A DNA stretch of 51,947 bases, taken from Woeseiaceae bacterium. GTDB lineage: Bacteria > Pseudomonadota > Gammaproteobacteria > Steroidobacterales > Woeseiaceae. The notes beneath the pieces were generated by a model, which saw only the letters and a program-made list of their open reading frames with translations, did no database searches and had not been told where the DNA came from. The number at the start of each line of letters is the position of its first letter. Position 1 is the first letter of the stretch. Below are positions 8,695-16,943 of this stretch, in pieces. The stretch is from NCBI GenBank assembly GCA_013043165.1, contig JABDOQ010000108.1:1-51947 (forward strand), given 5' to 3'. A program made the translations under genes and the position numbers.

Positions 8695-8842
8695 TCCGCC
8701 CGCTTACGTCGTCGAAGAATCAGGGACTTCACTGCGAACTCCCGCCTGAAAGGCAGCAATATTCGCAAGGAGCTTTCGAACGTGGGACAGTTGTGTCGAC
8801 GAACATTAGATCGTACTTAAGAATTGACGGAGTCACCGATCA

Positions 8843-8962
8843 ATGGATCTTACTGCAAATTGGGTCGGCGTTGCTGCAATAGTATTGTTCGTGGCTGCCT
8901 CGAAACCCTGCTGCCAAACGCTATACGGTAGGAGGCCGACATGCTTTCTTTCGCAGGATTAA
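8843..8962 (+). pseudogene. Possible remnant of an NhaD-type antiporter start
   Basis: A 39-codon frame starts at an ATG ten bases after a GGAG. Its first 18 residues (MDLTANWVGVAAIVLFVA) resemble, from memory, the first transmembrane segment of NhaD-family Na+/H+ antiporters; the rest is unrelated and runs into the next gene in another frame. It may be the 5' stump of a deleted nhaD gene lying just upstream of another Na+-coupled antiporter. Alternatively it is a chance frame or short leader peptide. No downstream nhaD sequence is present in the window. Confidence 0.35.
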
Positions 8963-9915
8963 TTGTGGGCATCGTGGCGCTGATTGGCGGCGGCACTTTG
9001 CTGGTCCGCGGCGCGTCCGAGATCGCAACGAGTTTCGGTGTCTCGCCATTAATCGTCGGCCTGACCGTGGTTGGATTCGGGACGAGCGCACCGGAGCTTA
9101 TTATCAACGTCGTCGGCGCACTTCGCGGCGAAACCGAAATTGCGTTTGGCAACGTCGTCGGATCGAACATCAGCAACCTGGCGCTTGTTCTCGGCGCGGC
9201 GGTTGTGATTGCACCGATCAGGATCCAGGGACAGCTCGTCAGGCGGGAGGTGCCGCTGCTGCTGTTAGCCACAACCATTATGGTCGTGATGTCGCTGGAT
9301 CAGCAGCTGGAAGGATTACCCGCGATGATTGGCAGGTCCGAGGGCGTTATTTTACTGTCGCTCTTTTGTATTTTTGCCTACGTCAACGTGCTCGACTTTG
9401 TGGAGACGCGGCATTCCGACCAGTTGATAGCAGACATCGCACACAATCCGCTCATACAAACGGATTCGCACAGCCGGTTTCGCTGGCTGTTCGTGATTGG
9501 CGGCCTGGGGCTGCTGCTTTTCGGCGGCGAAATAACCGTCCGAAACGGTGCTGCGATCGCCGACAGTTTCGGCGTCTCACCGACAATTGTCGGTCTGTTC
9601 CTTGTAGCCGTGGGAACCAGCATGCCTGAGCTCGTCACGTCTATCGTTGCCGCAATCCGCGGCGAGGCCGACCTCGCGCTGGGAAATGTCGTGGGATCCA
9701 ACATTTTCAATTCGTTGATCGTGCTGCCGGCGAGCAGCCTCATCAGTCAGATTCCGGTGCCCAGCGGTGGCGTCGGCGATCTGTTGCTGTCGTTATTTCT
9801 CACGGCAATTCTGGTGCCAATCTTTATCTTTGGCGATGCTCGTTTAGGCAGAAACATCGGCGTCTTTCTGCTGCTGGCCTATTTCGGCTACGCTTACATT
9901 CGAATTTCCACATAA
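8941..9915 (+). CDS. Na+/Ca2+ exchanger, CaxA/YrbG family
   Basis: The 324-residue inner-membrane protein has the two inverted alpha-repeats of the CaCA superfamily. The first is GLTVVGFGTSAPELIIN with GNVVGSNISN (near residues 39-81). The second is GLFLVAVGTSMPELVTS with GNVVGSNIFN (near 218-259). About ten hydrophobic segments are visible. It would exchange cytosolic Ca2+ for Na+ (or H+). An AGGAGG lies six bases before the ATG. Transcription is divergent from the ATP-grasp operon; the next gene is convergent and separated by a terminator hairpin. Length is typical of the family. Confidence 0.95.
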   Translation: MLSFAGLIVGIVALIGGGTLLVRGASEIATSFGVSPLIVGLTVVGFGTSAPELIINVVGALRGETEIAFGNVVGSNISNLALVLGAAVVIAPIRIQGQLVRREVPLLLLATTIMVVMSLDQQLEGLPAMIGRSEGVILLSLFCIFAYVNVLDFVETRHSDQLIADIAHNPLIQTDSHSRFRWLFVIGGLGLLLFGGEITVRNGAAIADSFGVSPTIVGLFLVAVGTSMPELVTSIVAAIRGEADLALGNVVGSNIFNSLIVLPASSLISQIPVPSGGVGDLLLSLFLTAILVPIFIFGDARLGRNIGVFLLLAYFGYAYIRIST

Positions 9916-9920
9916 GCGCC

Positions 9921-9957
9921 AAAAAAAAACAGCCACGTCCGGGGTGGACGTGGCTGT
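9921..9957 (-). terminator. Rho-independent terminator of the repeat lipoprotein gene
   Basis: A perfect 12-bp stem (ACAGCCACGTCC at 9929-9940 pairing with 9946-9957) encloses a 5-base loop. On the minus strand it is followed by an uninterrupted run of eight to nine T (complement of 9921-9929). It lies 43 bp after the stop of the minus-strand lipoprotein gene. There is no T-run on the plus strand, so it serves mainly the minus transcript. Confidence 0.9.
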
Positions 9958-10000
9958 CAGTTCCCGGCCGTACAACCAGGATGAATGCTGATCAGTCAGA

Positions 10001-11365
10001 TCAGAACTTCAAGCCCAAGGCGCGGATCACGTCCATCGTGACGTACTTCTTGCCTGAAGAAAGGCCATTGCGCTCTGCATAGCATTGAGCAGCCTGCAGT
10101 GTGCACTGACCCATGACGCCATCGATCTTGCACTCGTTTCGGTTCGGCCCACATTTGCAGCAACCGGAATCGTTCAGAGATGTCTGCAAGGCAGCCACGT
10201 TCTCGCGGGTCATATTGACTTCGCAAAGAACCGGGCGCCACTCGGTGCGCTCGTCGCTTACCTTGTTGCTGCGGGTCAAGGTTGTGTACTCAGCCGGAAT
10301 CGGGATACGACGCTCCGAAGCAGGTTTTGCCAGCTTGGTCACTTCAACATCGCCGTACACGGCAGGAATGGTGATTTCGCGGGTCGTCTCGGGACGAACC
10401 TGCTTGGTTACCTTCACTGTGCGGTACTCAGCAGGAATCGTGACTTCACGGGTCGTAGCAGGCGTCTTCAAAACAGTCTTCTTGACGGTCTTGTATTCAG
10501 CCGGACTCTCAACCTTGCGTGTCGTGGCCGGCGTTACAAGTACCTGCTTCTCGATAGTCTTGTAGGTAGCCGGAATCTCGACCAGGCACATCAAGTCGCC
10601 GGTATCTTCCACGCGGGTCTCGATTACCTTGAAGTCACCAAAACGCTTGACCGCCTGCGACGCGCTTGCCAGGGCGACACCGCTACCGGTGCCTACGCCA
10701 GTGCCACGCTTCCACTCTGTGCGAGCGGGCTGATCCAGCACGGTTTCTGTTACGGTCTCGTAAACAGCGGGAACTTCGACGGTCTGCGTGGACGCAGGCT
10801 TGACCATTACTCGTTCTTCAATGGTGTCATAGACTGCCGGCACGACCGTTAACTTCGTGGTTGCTGGCTTGACCAGTACCTGTTCTTCGACGGTCTCATA
10901 CTGCGCAGGAATAACTTCAAGCTTGCTCGAGGCTTCCTTTACGACAACCGTTTCCTTCACTGTTTCGAAGCGAGCCGGAATAATCTCGATGCGCTCGGAC
11001 GCCGGCCGTTTTACAACCTGTTCCGTGCTGGTGCTGTACTTGGCCGGTATGATCACGCGTGCATAGCACTCGCCCGGTTTCGGGTCCGACGGCATCAGGC
11101 CGCTGTTGTCACTGGCCATGCTCGTCGTTGACGATGCGGACTGCATCGCCTTCCGGGCATCCTCGAGCCGCATTCTCTCGGCTTCAAGCGCCGCCGCTTC
11201 GCTTGCAACGGCAGCCTCTCTGCGAGCCAGCTCCTGTGTCCGCGCGTCGATTTCCGTGTTGCTTGCACTCGTGTCGCTCTTGCTACCGAAACCGGTGCCA
11301 GCGCAGCCGCCGAGCGCAAAAGTCGCCACAGCAACGATTGCGGTTAATTGCATTTTAGTACTCAT
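10001..11365 (-). CDS. Repeat lipoprotein with C-terminal peptidoglycan-binding-like domain
   Basis: From the ATG at 11365 (AGGA eight bases upstream; an adjacent ATG at 11368 is possible) the product is 454 aa. A lipobox (LGGC, Cys21) marks a lipoprotein. A short Glu/Ala-rich coiled coil (about 37-75) follows. Then come ten roughly 23-residue repeats of the type IPAxYETVxExVLVKPATTxxV, in two blocks of five separated by a Gly/Ala-rich linker of about 35 residues with GTGVGTGSGV. Each block opens with a Cys before the first IPA and closes with R-TEW-[KR]. The last 70 residues (NVAALQTSLNDSGC to MDVIRALGLKF) look like a Cys-containing PG_binding_1 variant. It probably sits in the periplasm, anchored to a membrane and touching the cell wall. 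Function unknown. Confidence 0.85.
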   Translation of the reverse strand: MSTKMQLTAIVAVATFALGGCAGTGFGSKSDTSASNTEIDARTQELARREAAVASEAAALEAERMRLEDARKAMQSASSTTSMASDNSGLMPSDPKPGECYARVIIPAKYSTSTEQVVKRPASERIEIIPARFETVKETVVVKEASSKLEVIPAQYETVEEQVLVKPATTKLTVVPAVYDTIEERVMVKPASTQTVEVPAVYETVTETVLDQPARTEWKRGTGVGTGSGVALASASQAVKRFGDFKVIETRVEDTGDLMCLVEIPATYKTIEKQVLVTPATTRKVESPAEYKTVKKTVLKTPATTREVTIPAEYRTVKVTKQVRPETTREITIPAVYGDVEVTKLAKPASERRIPIPAEYTTLTRSNKVSDERTEWRPVLCEVNMTRENVAALQTSLNDSGCCKCGPNRNECKIDGVMGQCTLQAAQCYAERNGLSSGKKYVTMDVIRALGLKF

Positions 11366-11681
11366 CATTTCATTCCTAAGTTTATGATTCCCATGCAACC
11401 ACCTGCTTTCTGCAGGAGTTGCCCTTCAAGTTCCTGGGCTTATTAGTTGCTTGTAGCCGACCCAGGCTCCGACTGCCCGAATTAAGAGCAAAAACGAAGC
11501 CGAGCCCCATGGCAGGTGGAGCGATTCTATACGTCCGAGGGTGGCGTTTATCCGGCTGTCACAATTGTTAACAGATCTGAGCCAGAGCATTTTTCCGCAG
11601 GGAAGGGTGTTATTTTCCACAATGGCACAGCCGCACAGCAAAGCCTTAAATAGCTCCACTTTGCAGTGTGGAGGCGGAATA
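11366..11681. other. Divergent spacer, lipoprotein gene / asnA
   Basis: These 316 bp hold the leaders of two divergent genes. The only notable element is TGTCACAATTGTTAACA at 11557-11573, which matches an element before the giant protein gene (47298-47314) at 15 of 17 bases. A TATAGAAT on the minus strand near 11527 could be a -10 for the lipoprotein gene, but no convincing -35 is seen. No credible coding sequence was found. Confidence 0.5.
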
Positions 11682-12809
11682 ATGTCGGATAAGAGATCAG
11701 ACCTGGCCGGACCCGGCATCAGCACCTATGAAAAGGTCGACGAGATCCTGCCTGCCGACTACGCGTCATTGCTGGGCCGGAAACGGACGCAGATGGCCAT
11801 CTATGATGTGAAGGAATACATCGAGAAAGGACTGGCCAAAGAGCTGAACCTGATGCTGGTGCAGGTACCTCTGATCGTTGAGGTCGCATCCGGCATGAAC
11901 GACATGCTTGATCGGGACGGCTCGAGGACACCGGTCGAGTTCGATTGCGGCCTGGGGTTGGATGAGCCTGTTCGGGCATCGATCGTGCAGGCGGCCACAA
12001 AGTGGAAGCGGTGGGCGCTCAGGCAATTCGAGTGCGAGGTCGGTGAGGGCATCAACACCGATATGAGAGCCGTAAGGAAGGACTACTTTCTTGATCATGA
12101 CCACAGCAGCTATGTCGATCAGTGGGACTGGGAGCAGGTCATCACCGCTGAGCACCGGAATCTCGAGTATCTGACCGCGGTAGTCCGGAAGATATGGAAG
12201 GTCATTACGGGCGCCGAGAAAATGGTCATGGAGAAGTATCCCGAGCTCCAGGATCCCAGGTTCCCATCGCTACCCGAAGCGCTGCATTTTATCCATGCCG
12301 AGGAGATCCTGGCGAAGTATCCGGACCTGCCGAGGAAAGAGCGGGAGACCAGGATCATCGAGGAATATGGCGCCGTGTTCATCTACGGCATCGGCTGGGT
12401 GCTGGATGACGGCTATCCGCACGAGATGCGGGCGGCGGATTACGACGATTGGGTCACTCCCACGATCGAGAAAGACGGCAAGCTGATGCACGGCCTCAAC
12501 GGTGACATCCTTGTGTATAACCATGTGACCAGAAGACGGCATGAACTGACGTCGATGGGTATCAGGGTCACACCCGAAACACTCAAGGAGCAGATGAAGA
12601 TCGCAGAGCGCGAAGACGAACTATCACAGCCCTACCACCAGATGATCCTGAATAATGAGATTCCGCTGTCTATCGGTGGCGGCATCGGCCAGTCGAGGGT
12701 GCAGATGCTGCTGCTCAGAAAGGCGCATCTCGGTGAGGTGAGTACTACGGTTTGGCCGAAGGAACTTCATGAGGTCTGCGAGAAGCACAACATCTTTGTT
12801 CTCAAGTGA
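11682..12809 (+). CDS. asnA: Aspartate-ammonia ligase (ammonia-dependent asparagine synthetase)
   Basis: The product makes asparagine from aspartate, ammonia and ATP, with an aspartyl-AMP intermediate on a class-II aaRS-like fold. The start at 11682 has GGAGG seven to eight bases upstream and gives 375 aa, longer than E. coli AsnA (330) because of an N-terminal extension and small insertions. AsnA blocks are evident: AATKWKRWAL, SSYVDQWDWE, VRxxDYDDW-type RAADYDDWVTP, GLNGDILVYN, LTSMGIRV and GGGIGQSR. I counted its 24 Arg codons as 8 AGG, 5 AGA, 10 CGG, 1 CGC and 0 CGT, a bias pointing to horizontal acquisition. No regulator (AsnC) is adjacent. It stands alone as a transcription unit. Confidence 0.95.
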   Translation: MSDKRSDLAGPGISTYEKVDEILPADYASLLGRKRTQMAIYDVKEYIEKGLAKELNLMLVQVPLIVEVASGMNDMLDRDGSRTPVEFDCGLGLDEPVRASIVQAATKWKRWALRQFECEVGEGINTDMRAVRKDYFLDHDHSSYVDQWDWEQVITAEHRNLEYLTAVVRKIWKVITGAEKMVMEKYPELQDPRFPSLPEALHFIHAEEILAKYPDLPRKERETRIIEEYGAVFIYGIGWVLDDGYPHEMRAADYDDWVTPTIEKDGKLMHGLNGDILVYNHVTRRRHELTSMGIRVTPETLKEQMKIAEREDELSQPYHQMILNNEIPLSIGGGIGQSRVQMLLLRKAHLGEVSTTVWPKELHEVCEKHNIFVLK

Positions 12810-12949
12810 TCAACTGACAACAACGCCTGGCTTCGAATCTCCACATAGCGCCTACATACAAGCCACGATTGACTCCGGCAAAGGGGGTGTCATCCTATTT
12901 ACGGAGTAGTTGTTTGGCAGGGACGCCGCCTGGTATATGGGAGATTGCC

Positions 12950-13729
12950 GTGACCAATTACATCAAGAAAAGCATCGATAAAGGTCAGATTTCCGAGTCG
13001 CGGGCCGATGTGGCGCTGCGTCCTGAGCCTCACCGTAAGGCCGTCGTACTCAGGCACGGCGACTGGATCAAGAAAGCCCGGGCCGACCTCAAATCGAGGC
13101 GCTTCAGCAGTCCGCTGTTTGCACTCGTTGTCGTATTTGCCATTCTGTTCGGCGGATCGGTCTATTTGTTCGAAAACCTGCCGGTCGTAACCGGTGATCC
13201 GATGTACGCGCTGAAGATCTCGATGTCGAGCTTCTTTGCGGTCAGCCTCGGTTTCATCCTCTCGGTCTGGTGGAATACGACGTCGCGATTCGATGACAAG
13301 CTGCGTGAAGCAGCGCGCATTGACCGCGAGTATCGGGAACTCTTGATCGGATTTTCCGACAGCCTGTTCGACATCATCAACGCGTTGAACACGCTTGCGA
13401 CGAAACCACCAAAACCTTTCGTCGTAGCGACCGAGTTTCTGCTGGGCGAGTACATCCATTTGCTGCAAAGTCAGCTGCAGCGTTACGGAGACTACATCGC
13501 CGGGCTCGGATTCGATGCGACCGCATTCCTGGACGAGAAAATTCGCATCTTCGAGGGTATCCGTGAACGTGCAAGCCTGTCGGTCAAAGGTATGCCAAAG
13601 GAGATCGAATCGCTGTTCGTCAATAGCCTGAGTCTGCAGAGTGATGAAATGCTGGATCCGGCCGCGAAGCGGCAGAAGGGTCTGCAGGACACGCTGAAGG
13701 ACCTTGGACCGACGGAGCAGGCGGCCTGA
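12950..13729 (+). CDS. Uncharacterised protein with two transmembrane segments
   Basis: I choose the GTG at 12950 because GGGAG lies six bases before it; an ATG at 12869 in frame lacks a good site. The 259-aa product has a basic N-terminal stretch, TM1 around FALVVVFAILFGGSVYLF, a short loop, TM2 around FFAVSLGFILSVWW, then about 150 residues of soluble helical sequence. This looks like a small membrane-anchored helical sensor or channel-like protein, but I do not recognise the family. It is convergent with the next gene (13 bp between stops). Confidence 0.7.
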   Translation: MTNYIKKSIDKGQISESRADVALRPEPHRKAVVLRHGDWIKKARADLKSRRFSSPLFALVVVFAILFGGSVYLFENLPVVTGDPMYALKISMSSFFAVSLGFILSVWWNTTSRFDDKLREAARIDREYRELLIGFSDSLFDIINALNTLATKPPKPFVVATEFLLGEYIHLLQSQLQRYGDYIAGLGFDATAFLDEKIRIFEGIRERASLSVKGMPKEIESLFVNSLSLQSDEMLDPAAKRQKGLQDTLKDLGPTEQAA

Positions 13730-13742
13730 GGCGCAGGGTAAG

Positions 13743-14597
13743 CTAGCGCCGGACGTTGGCGACAAGCGTTACGATCGTGCCCATTTGCGACACAGCCGTG
13801 TCGCTGTCGGTAAGGTGAATAAGAACGTCGCCATCACCGTTACTAAGAGCGATGACGGTGCCGGCTGCCCCGCCGCGAGCGGCCGGGACATCGACATAGG
13901 GCACCGGAGATACACGTTTCCGTATCGCCTGCAGATCTTCGATCGTCATGATGTCGTTCCAGCTTGATCGCTGAAGCGGCCGCAGTGATGCATCGGCACG
14001 GGCAGCACGTAATCGAATAGTCACGTCGATTGGCTCGAGCGTGACCCAGGTCAGGCCTGTTGTGCCGACGGACTCGACGGTACCCGAACCCCGACGCTGA
14101 AACGTGCCCTCCAATTGTTCAAGGTGACGCGGGGCGGCTGCCGGTGCCGCGCTGCCGATTGAACGCATTTCTTCCGCAATCACTGTCACGGTAAATGCCG
14201 CTTGCGATGCTACGCCTTCGCGATCGACAACCGTGATACCGATTCTGTAGGTTGCCGGCGCGGTTAAGCGAGCATTGATGTACGGCGCGAAGTTTAACGT
14301 GACGTCATAGGCATTCATCGGCCGTTTTTCGAGGCCGAACAGCGCAAACAACGACCGGTTCGTTGTGGTCGACAGGTCAGTCACAAGATCGCCTTGTTCA
14401 ACCACGAGTTTCGCGATTCGTGCCGGCGCTTCGATGCGAACACGGACGGCGTCGAACTGTCCGGGCCTGGCCCGCAGCGTCGTGGTCATCGCGAAACCTT
14501 GTGCCGTGATTGTGGGGCTGTCCGAAGCCGCCGCAGCGATCACGCCGTTGCCTGCAACGATGGCAAAAATTATCAGCAGACCTAGGCCCGACCGCAT
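13743..14597 (-). CDS. Exported protein of unknown function
   Basis: The 284-aa product starts with a signal peptide (hydrophobic LGLLIIFAIVAGNGVIA, likely cleavage after AAAA near residue 24). The mature part alternates short beta-like stretches: residues 30-140 resemble an immunoglobulin/beta-sandwich domain (TLRARPGQFDAVRVRIEAP; TYRIGITVVDREG). A second half (about 165-284) ends in LSNGDGDVLIHLTDSDTAV. No catalytic motif is seen. It probably acts in the periplasm or at the outer membrane. GGAG lies eleven bases before the ATG. It is separated by 111 bp from the photolyase operon upstream on the same strand. Family not recognised. Confidence 0.65.
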   Translation of the reverse strand: MRSGLGLLIIFAIVAGNGVIAAAASDSPTITAQGFAMTTTLRARPGQFDAVRVRIEAPARIAKLVVEQGDLVTDLSTTTNRSLFALFGLEKRPMNAYDVTLNFAPYINARLTAPATYRIGITVVDREGVASQAAFTVTVIAEEMRSIGSAAPAAAPRHLEQLEGTFQRRGSGTVESVGTTGLTWVTLEPIDVTIRLRAARADASLRPLQRSSWNDIMTIEDLQAIRKRVSPVPYVDVPAARGGAAGTVIALSNGDGDVLIHLTDSDTAVSQMGTIVTLVANVRR

Positions 14598-14708
14598 TAT
14601 TGAGATGGCTCCAGGTTACACACCCTGTGTCTTATTCTCAGAGAGGAACACACGGCAGCGCAATGCTGGACATTACCTAGGAGCTAACTCCGCCCGATAG
14701 CTTCAGGA

Positions 14709-16187
14709 TCAGGAACGATTCGTGTGCCGCTCCAGGAAGTCCTCGGCAGCGGCGGCAATTCGCGACCGCCGGTCGGTATCCAATCGATCGAGCGCTTTCG
14801 GCATCAGCGCAAGTCGTGGGTTGTTGCTGAAAAACGCCCGGTGCCGGTCGATAAAGCGCCAATAAAGTCCGTCAACAACGTCACACCATGGACCCTTCTT
14901 GTAGTCGCTCATCTTGAGGAGATAGTTCGAGCCGCAAATATACGGCTTGGTCGCGAAGATGCCGCCGTCACTGAAAATCCCCATGCCATAGACGTTGGGG
15001 CCCATCACCCACTCGGACGAATCGACGAACATCTCCATGAACCAGCGGTGCGCGGCGGTTGGGCGAATTTCGCACAGCGTCATGAGGTTGCCGAGCACCA
15101 TGAGGCGCGGTATGTGATGCGTCCAGCCGAGTCGCTGCGCAGTCTGGATCGCATCGTCCAGGGGCGGAATTCCGCTAGTGCCGTCGTACCAGGCGCTTGT
15201 CAAACCGCGCTCGTGCGACCAGAAATTGCTCACATCCTGCTCCTCGCTGTATTCACGATAGACACCACGCACGAACTCGCGCCAGCCGATAACCTGGCGA
15301 ACAAAGCCCTCGAGGCTTGCCAACGGAACCTCGTTGACCCGGGTCAAGGCCTTTTCGATGACCTCGTCGGGCGTCAGCAGGCCAAGGTTGAGGCATGGGC
15401 TCAGTACACTGTGAAAAACGGTCGGCGATCGAGAAGTCATTGCATCTTCGTAGGGGCCGAACTGCTCGAGCCGGTTTTCGACAAAATCGTCGAGCCATTG
15501 GCAGGCCTGCTCGCGCGTCGTCGGCCAACAGAACTCTGTTGCGTCGCCTGGATGATCGGCGAACTCGTTCAGAACAAGTTCGATGACTTCGCCGACATGC
15601 TGTGTCGGCGCCGCCCAGGTCAATTCGGGCGGCGTTAGGTTACGGGGGAGCTTCTTGCGATTGTCCGCGTCAAAGCTCCAGCGGCCGCCGGTGGGCTGCC
15701 CATCATCATCGACGAGCACGCCCAGGGATCGACGCTGCTGCTTGTAGAAGTCGCCCATGAGCAGCCGCGACTTGTCTTTTGCGAACGACGAGAACCCTTC
15801 CCGCGTACATACAAACATGGGCGACCGCAGTTCCACCCTCTCCAGTTCATGGTGTTCCGCAAACTCGACTAACCGTCGCTCCATTGGCTTGTCCTCGATC
15901 TCGAAATGCTGGAGTCGTGTCGCGCCTTTGGCACGAAGCGCTGCGTCGAGCTTGTCCTCGTAGCTTTCGGGATTGGCGACGTCAAGCTCGTGATAAATCA
16001 CGTCGTAGCCAGCGCTTCTTAACGCGTCGGCATAGGAGCGCATTGCCGCGAGAAACAGCACGATTTTTTGCTGATGGTGTTTTACGTAGGTGCAGAGTCC
16101 TACGTCCTCGGCCATGAACACAGGGCCCTCATCCGGGGACGGCAAATGCCCAGGCGGAAAAAGCTGATTGCCGAGAATAACGAGCAT
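14709..16187 (-). CDS. Cryptochrome/photolyase-related protein (FeS-BCP/CryPro type)
   Basis: The 492-aa protein belongs to the deoxyribodipyrimidine photolyase-related group (PhrB of Agrobacterium, CryB of Rhodobacter). It has an alpha/beta N-domain (LVILGNQLFP; KIVLFLAAMRSYADAL) and a helical FAD domain (LGWTHHIPRLMVLGNLM; VYGMGIFSDGGIFATKPY). FeS members carry four Cys. As I recall, relatives have MSDYCxxC then ACPFNALYW, whereas here the segment reads MSDYKKGPWCDVVDGLYW, with only one of those Cys kept. It may therefore lack the 4Fe-4S cluster. Expected role: light-driven repair of UV photoproducts or blue-light sensing. It is the last gene of an EamA-ubiG-photolyase operon (12-bp gap) divergent from the MerR regulator. 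Confidence 0.9.
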   Translation of the reverse strand: MLVILGNQLFPPGHLPSPDEGPVFMAEDVGLCTYVKHHQQKIVLFLAAMRSYADALRSAGYDVIYHELDVANPESYEDKLDAALRAKGATRLQHFEIEDKPMERRLVEFAEHHELERVELRSPMFVCTREGFSSFAKDKSRLLMGDFYKQQRRSLGVLVDDDGQPTGGRWSFDADNRKKLPRNLTPPELTWAAPTQHVGEVIELVLNEFADHPGDATEFCWPTTREQACQWLDDFVENRLEQFGPYEDAMTSRSPTVFHSVLSPCLNLGLLTPDEVIEKALTRVNEVPLASLEGFVRQVIGWREFVRGVYREYSEEQDVSNFWSHERGLTSAWYDGTSGIPPLDDAIQTAQRLGWTHHIPRLMVLGNLMTLCEIRPTAAHRWFMEMFVDSSEWVMGPNVYGMGIFSDGGIFATKPYICGSNYLLKMSDYKKGPWCDVVDGLYWRFIDRHRAFFSNNPRLALMPKALDRLDTDRRSRIAAAAEDFLERHTNRS

Positions 16188-16199
16188 CGCTTCAGTCGC

Positions 16200-16943
16200 T
16201 CAGTCAGCGTGCCGTGCAGAAAACAGCATGTAGTTGACCGCAAGTGAGCGTGTGATTCGAAGGCTTCGATTGAAGGGGTTCGCGGCCACGCCGACGGCGT
16301 CGACAAGGGCCAGGCCGCCACGTTCCAGATGCGCAACAATTTCGGACGGTTTCTGAAACAGTCGCCACCGATGCGTACCTTTGGGCAGCCACCGCAGGAT
16401 ATATTCTGCGCCGACGATTGCGAACAGCCAGGCTTTCGCGCTGCGATTTATTGTTGCCACGAACATTACACCGTCGTCGGCGGTCAGGCGCGAACAATCC
16501 TGCATAAAGGCGCCGACATCGGCAACGTGCTCGACGACTTCCATGTTAAGGACGACATCGAAACGCGCTCCCGTGGCGGCCAGGGCCGATGCCGTCGTCA
16601 ACCTGTAGTCGACTGGAAGACCTTCCTGGCGCGCATGCAGGGTGGCAATGGCGATATTCTTTTCGACGACGTCGATGCCCGTGACCTGTGCGCCGCGCCT
16701 GGCCATCGACTCGGACAGAATCCCTCCACCGCAGCCTACGTCGAGCACACGGATCCCTTGCAGCGGTTCGGCCGCTGCCGCATCGCGCTCAAAATACGCG
16801 CAGAGCTTCTCGATAATATAGGCGCTACGCAGCTCGTTGAGCGTGTGCAGTGGCCAGAATGGGCCCTTTTGATCCCACCACGTTTCAGCCATCTGCGAGT
16901 AAAACTCGACTTCACGCTCATCGACGGTGATGTCGTGACTCAT
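16200..16943 (-). CDS. ubiG: Ubiquinone O-methyltransferase UbiG
   Basis: The 247-aa SAM-dependent methyltransferase carries out both O-methylations of the ubiquinone ring. Motif I is VLDVGCGGGILSE (near residue 67), motif post-I ends in GIDVVEKNI, and the UbiG-type N-terminus reads EREVEFYSQMAETWWD followed by GPFWPLHTLNELR. The C-terminal WLPKGTHRWRLFQKPSE and RSLAVNYMLF are also family-like. Its ATG overlaps the EamA stop (ATGA). Placement between a transporter and a photolyase, next to a light-type regulator, is unusual for ubiG and could mean quinone supply is tuned with photo-oxidative stress. That link is inference. Confidence 0.93.
   Translation of the reverse strand: MSHDITVDEREVEFYSQMAETWWDQKGPFWPLHTLNELRSAYIIEKLCAYFERDAAAAEPLQGIRVLDVGCGGGILSESMARRGAQVTGIDVVEKNIAIATLHARQEGLPVDYRLTTASALAATGARFDVVLNMEVVEHVADVGAFMQDCSRLTADDGVMFVATINRSAKAWLFAIVGAEYILRWLPKGTHRWRLFQKPSEIVAHLERGGLALVDAVGVAANPFNRSLRITRSLAVNYMLFSARHAD

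Noticed and set aside
10001..11365. TonB/energy-transducing protein because of repeated Lys-Pro
   Set aside because: The repeats are beta-like IPAxYETV units with a lipobox and a peptidoglycan-binding-like end; no TonB C-terminal domain.
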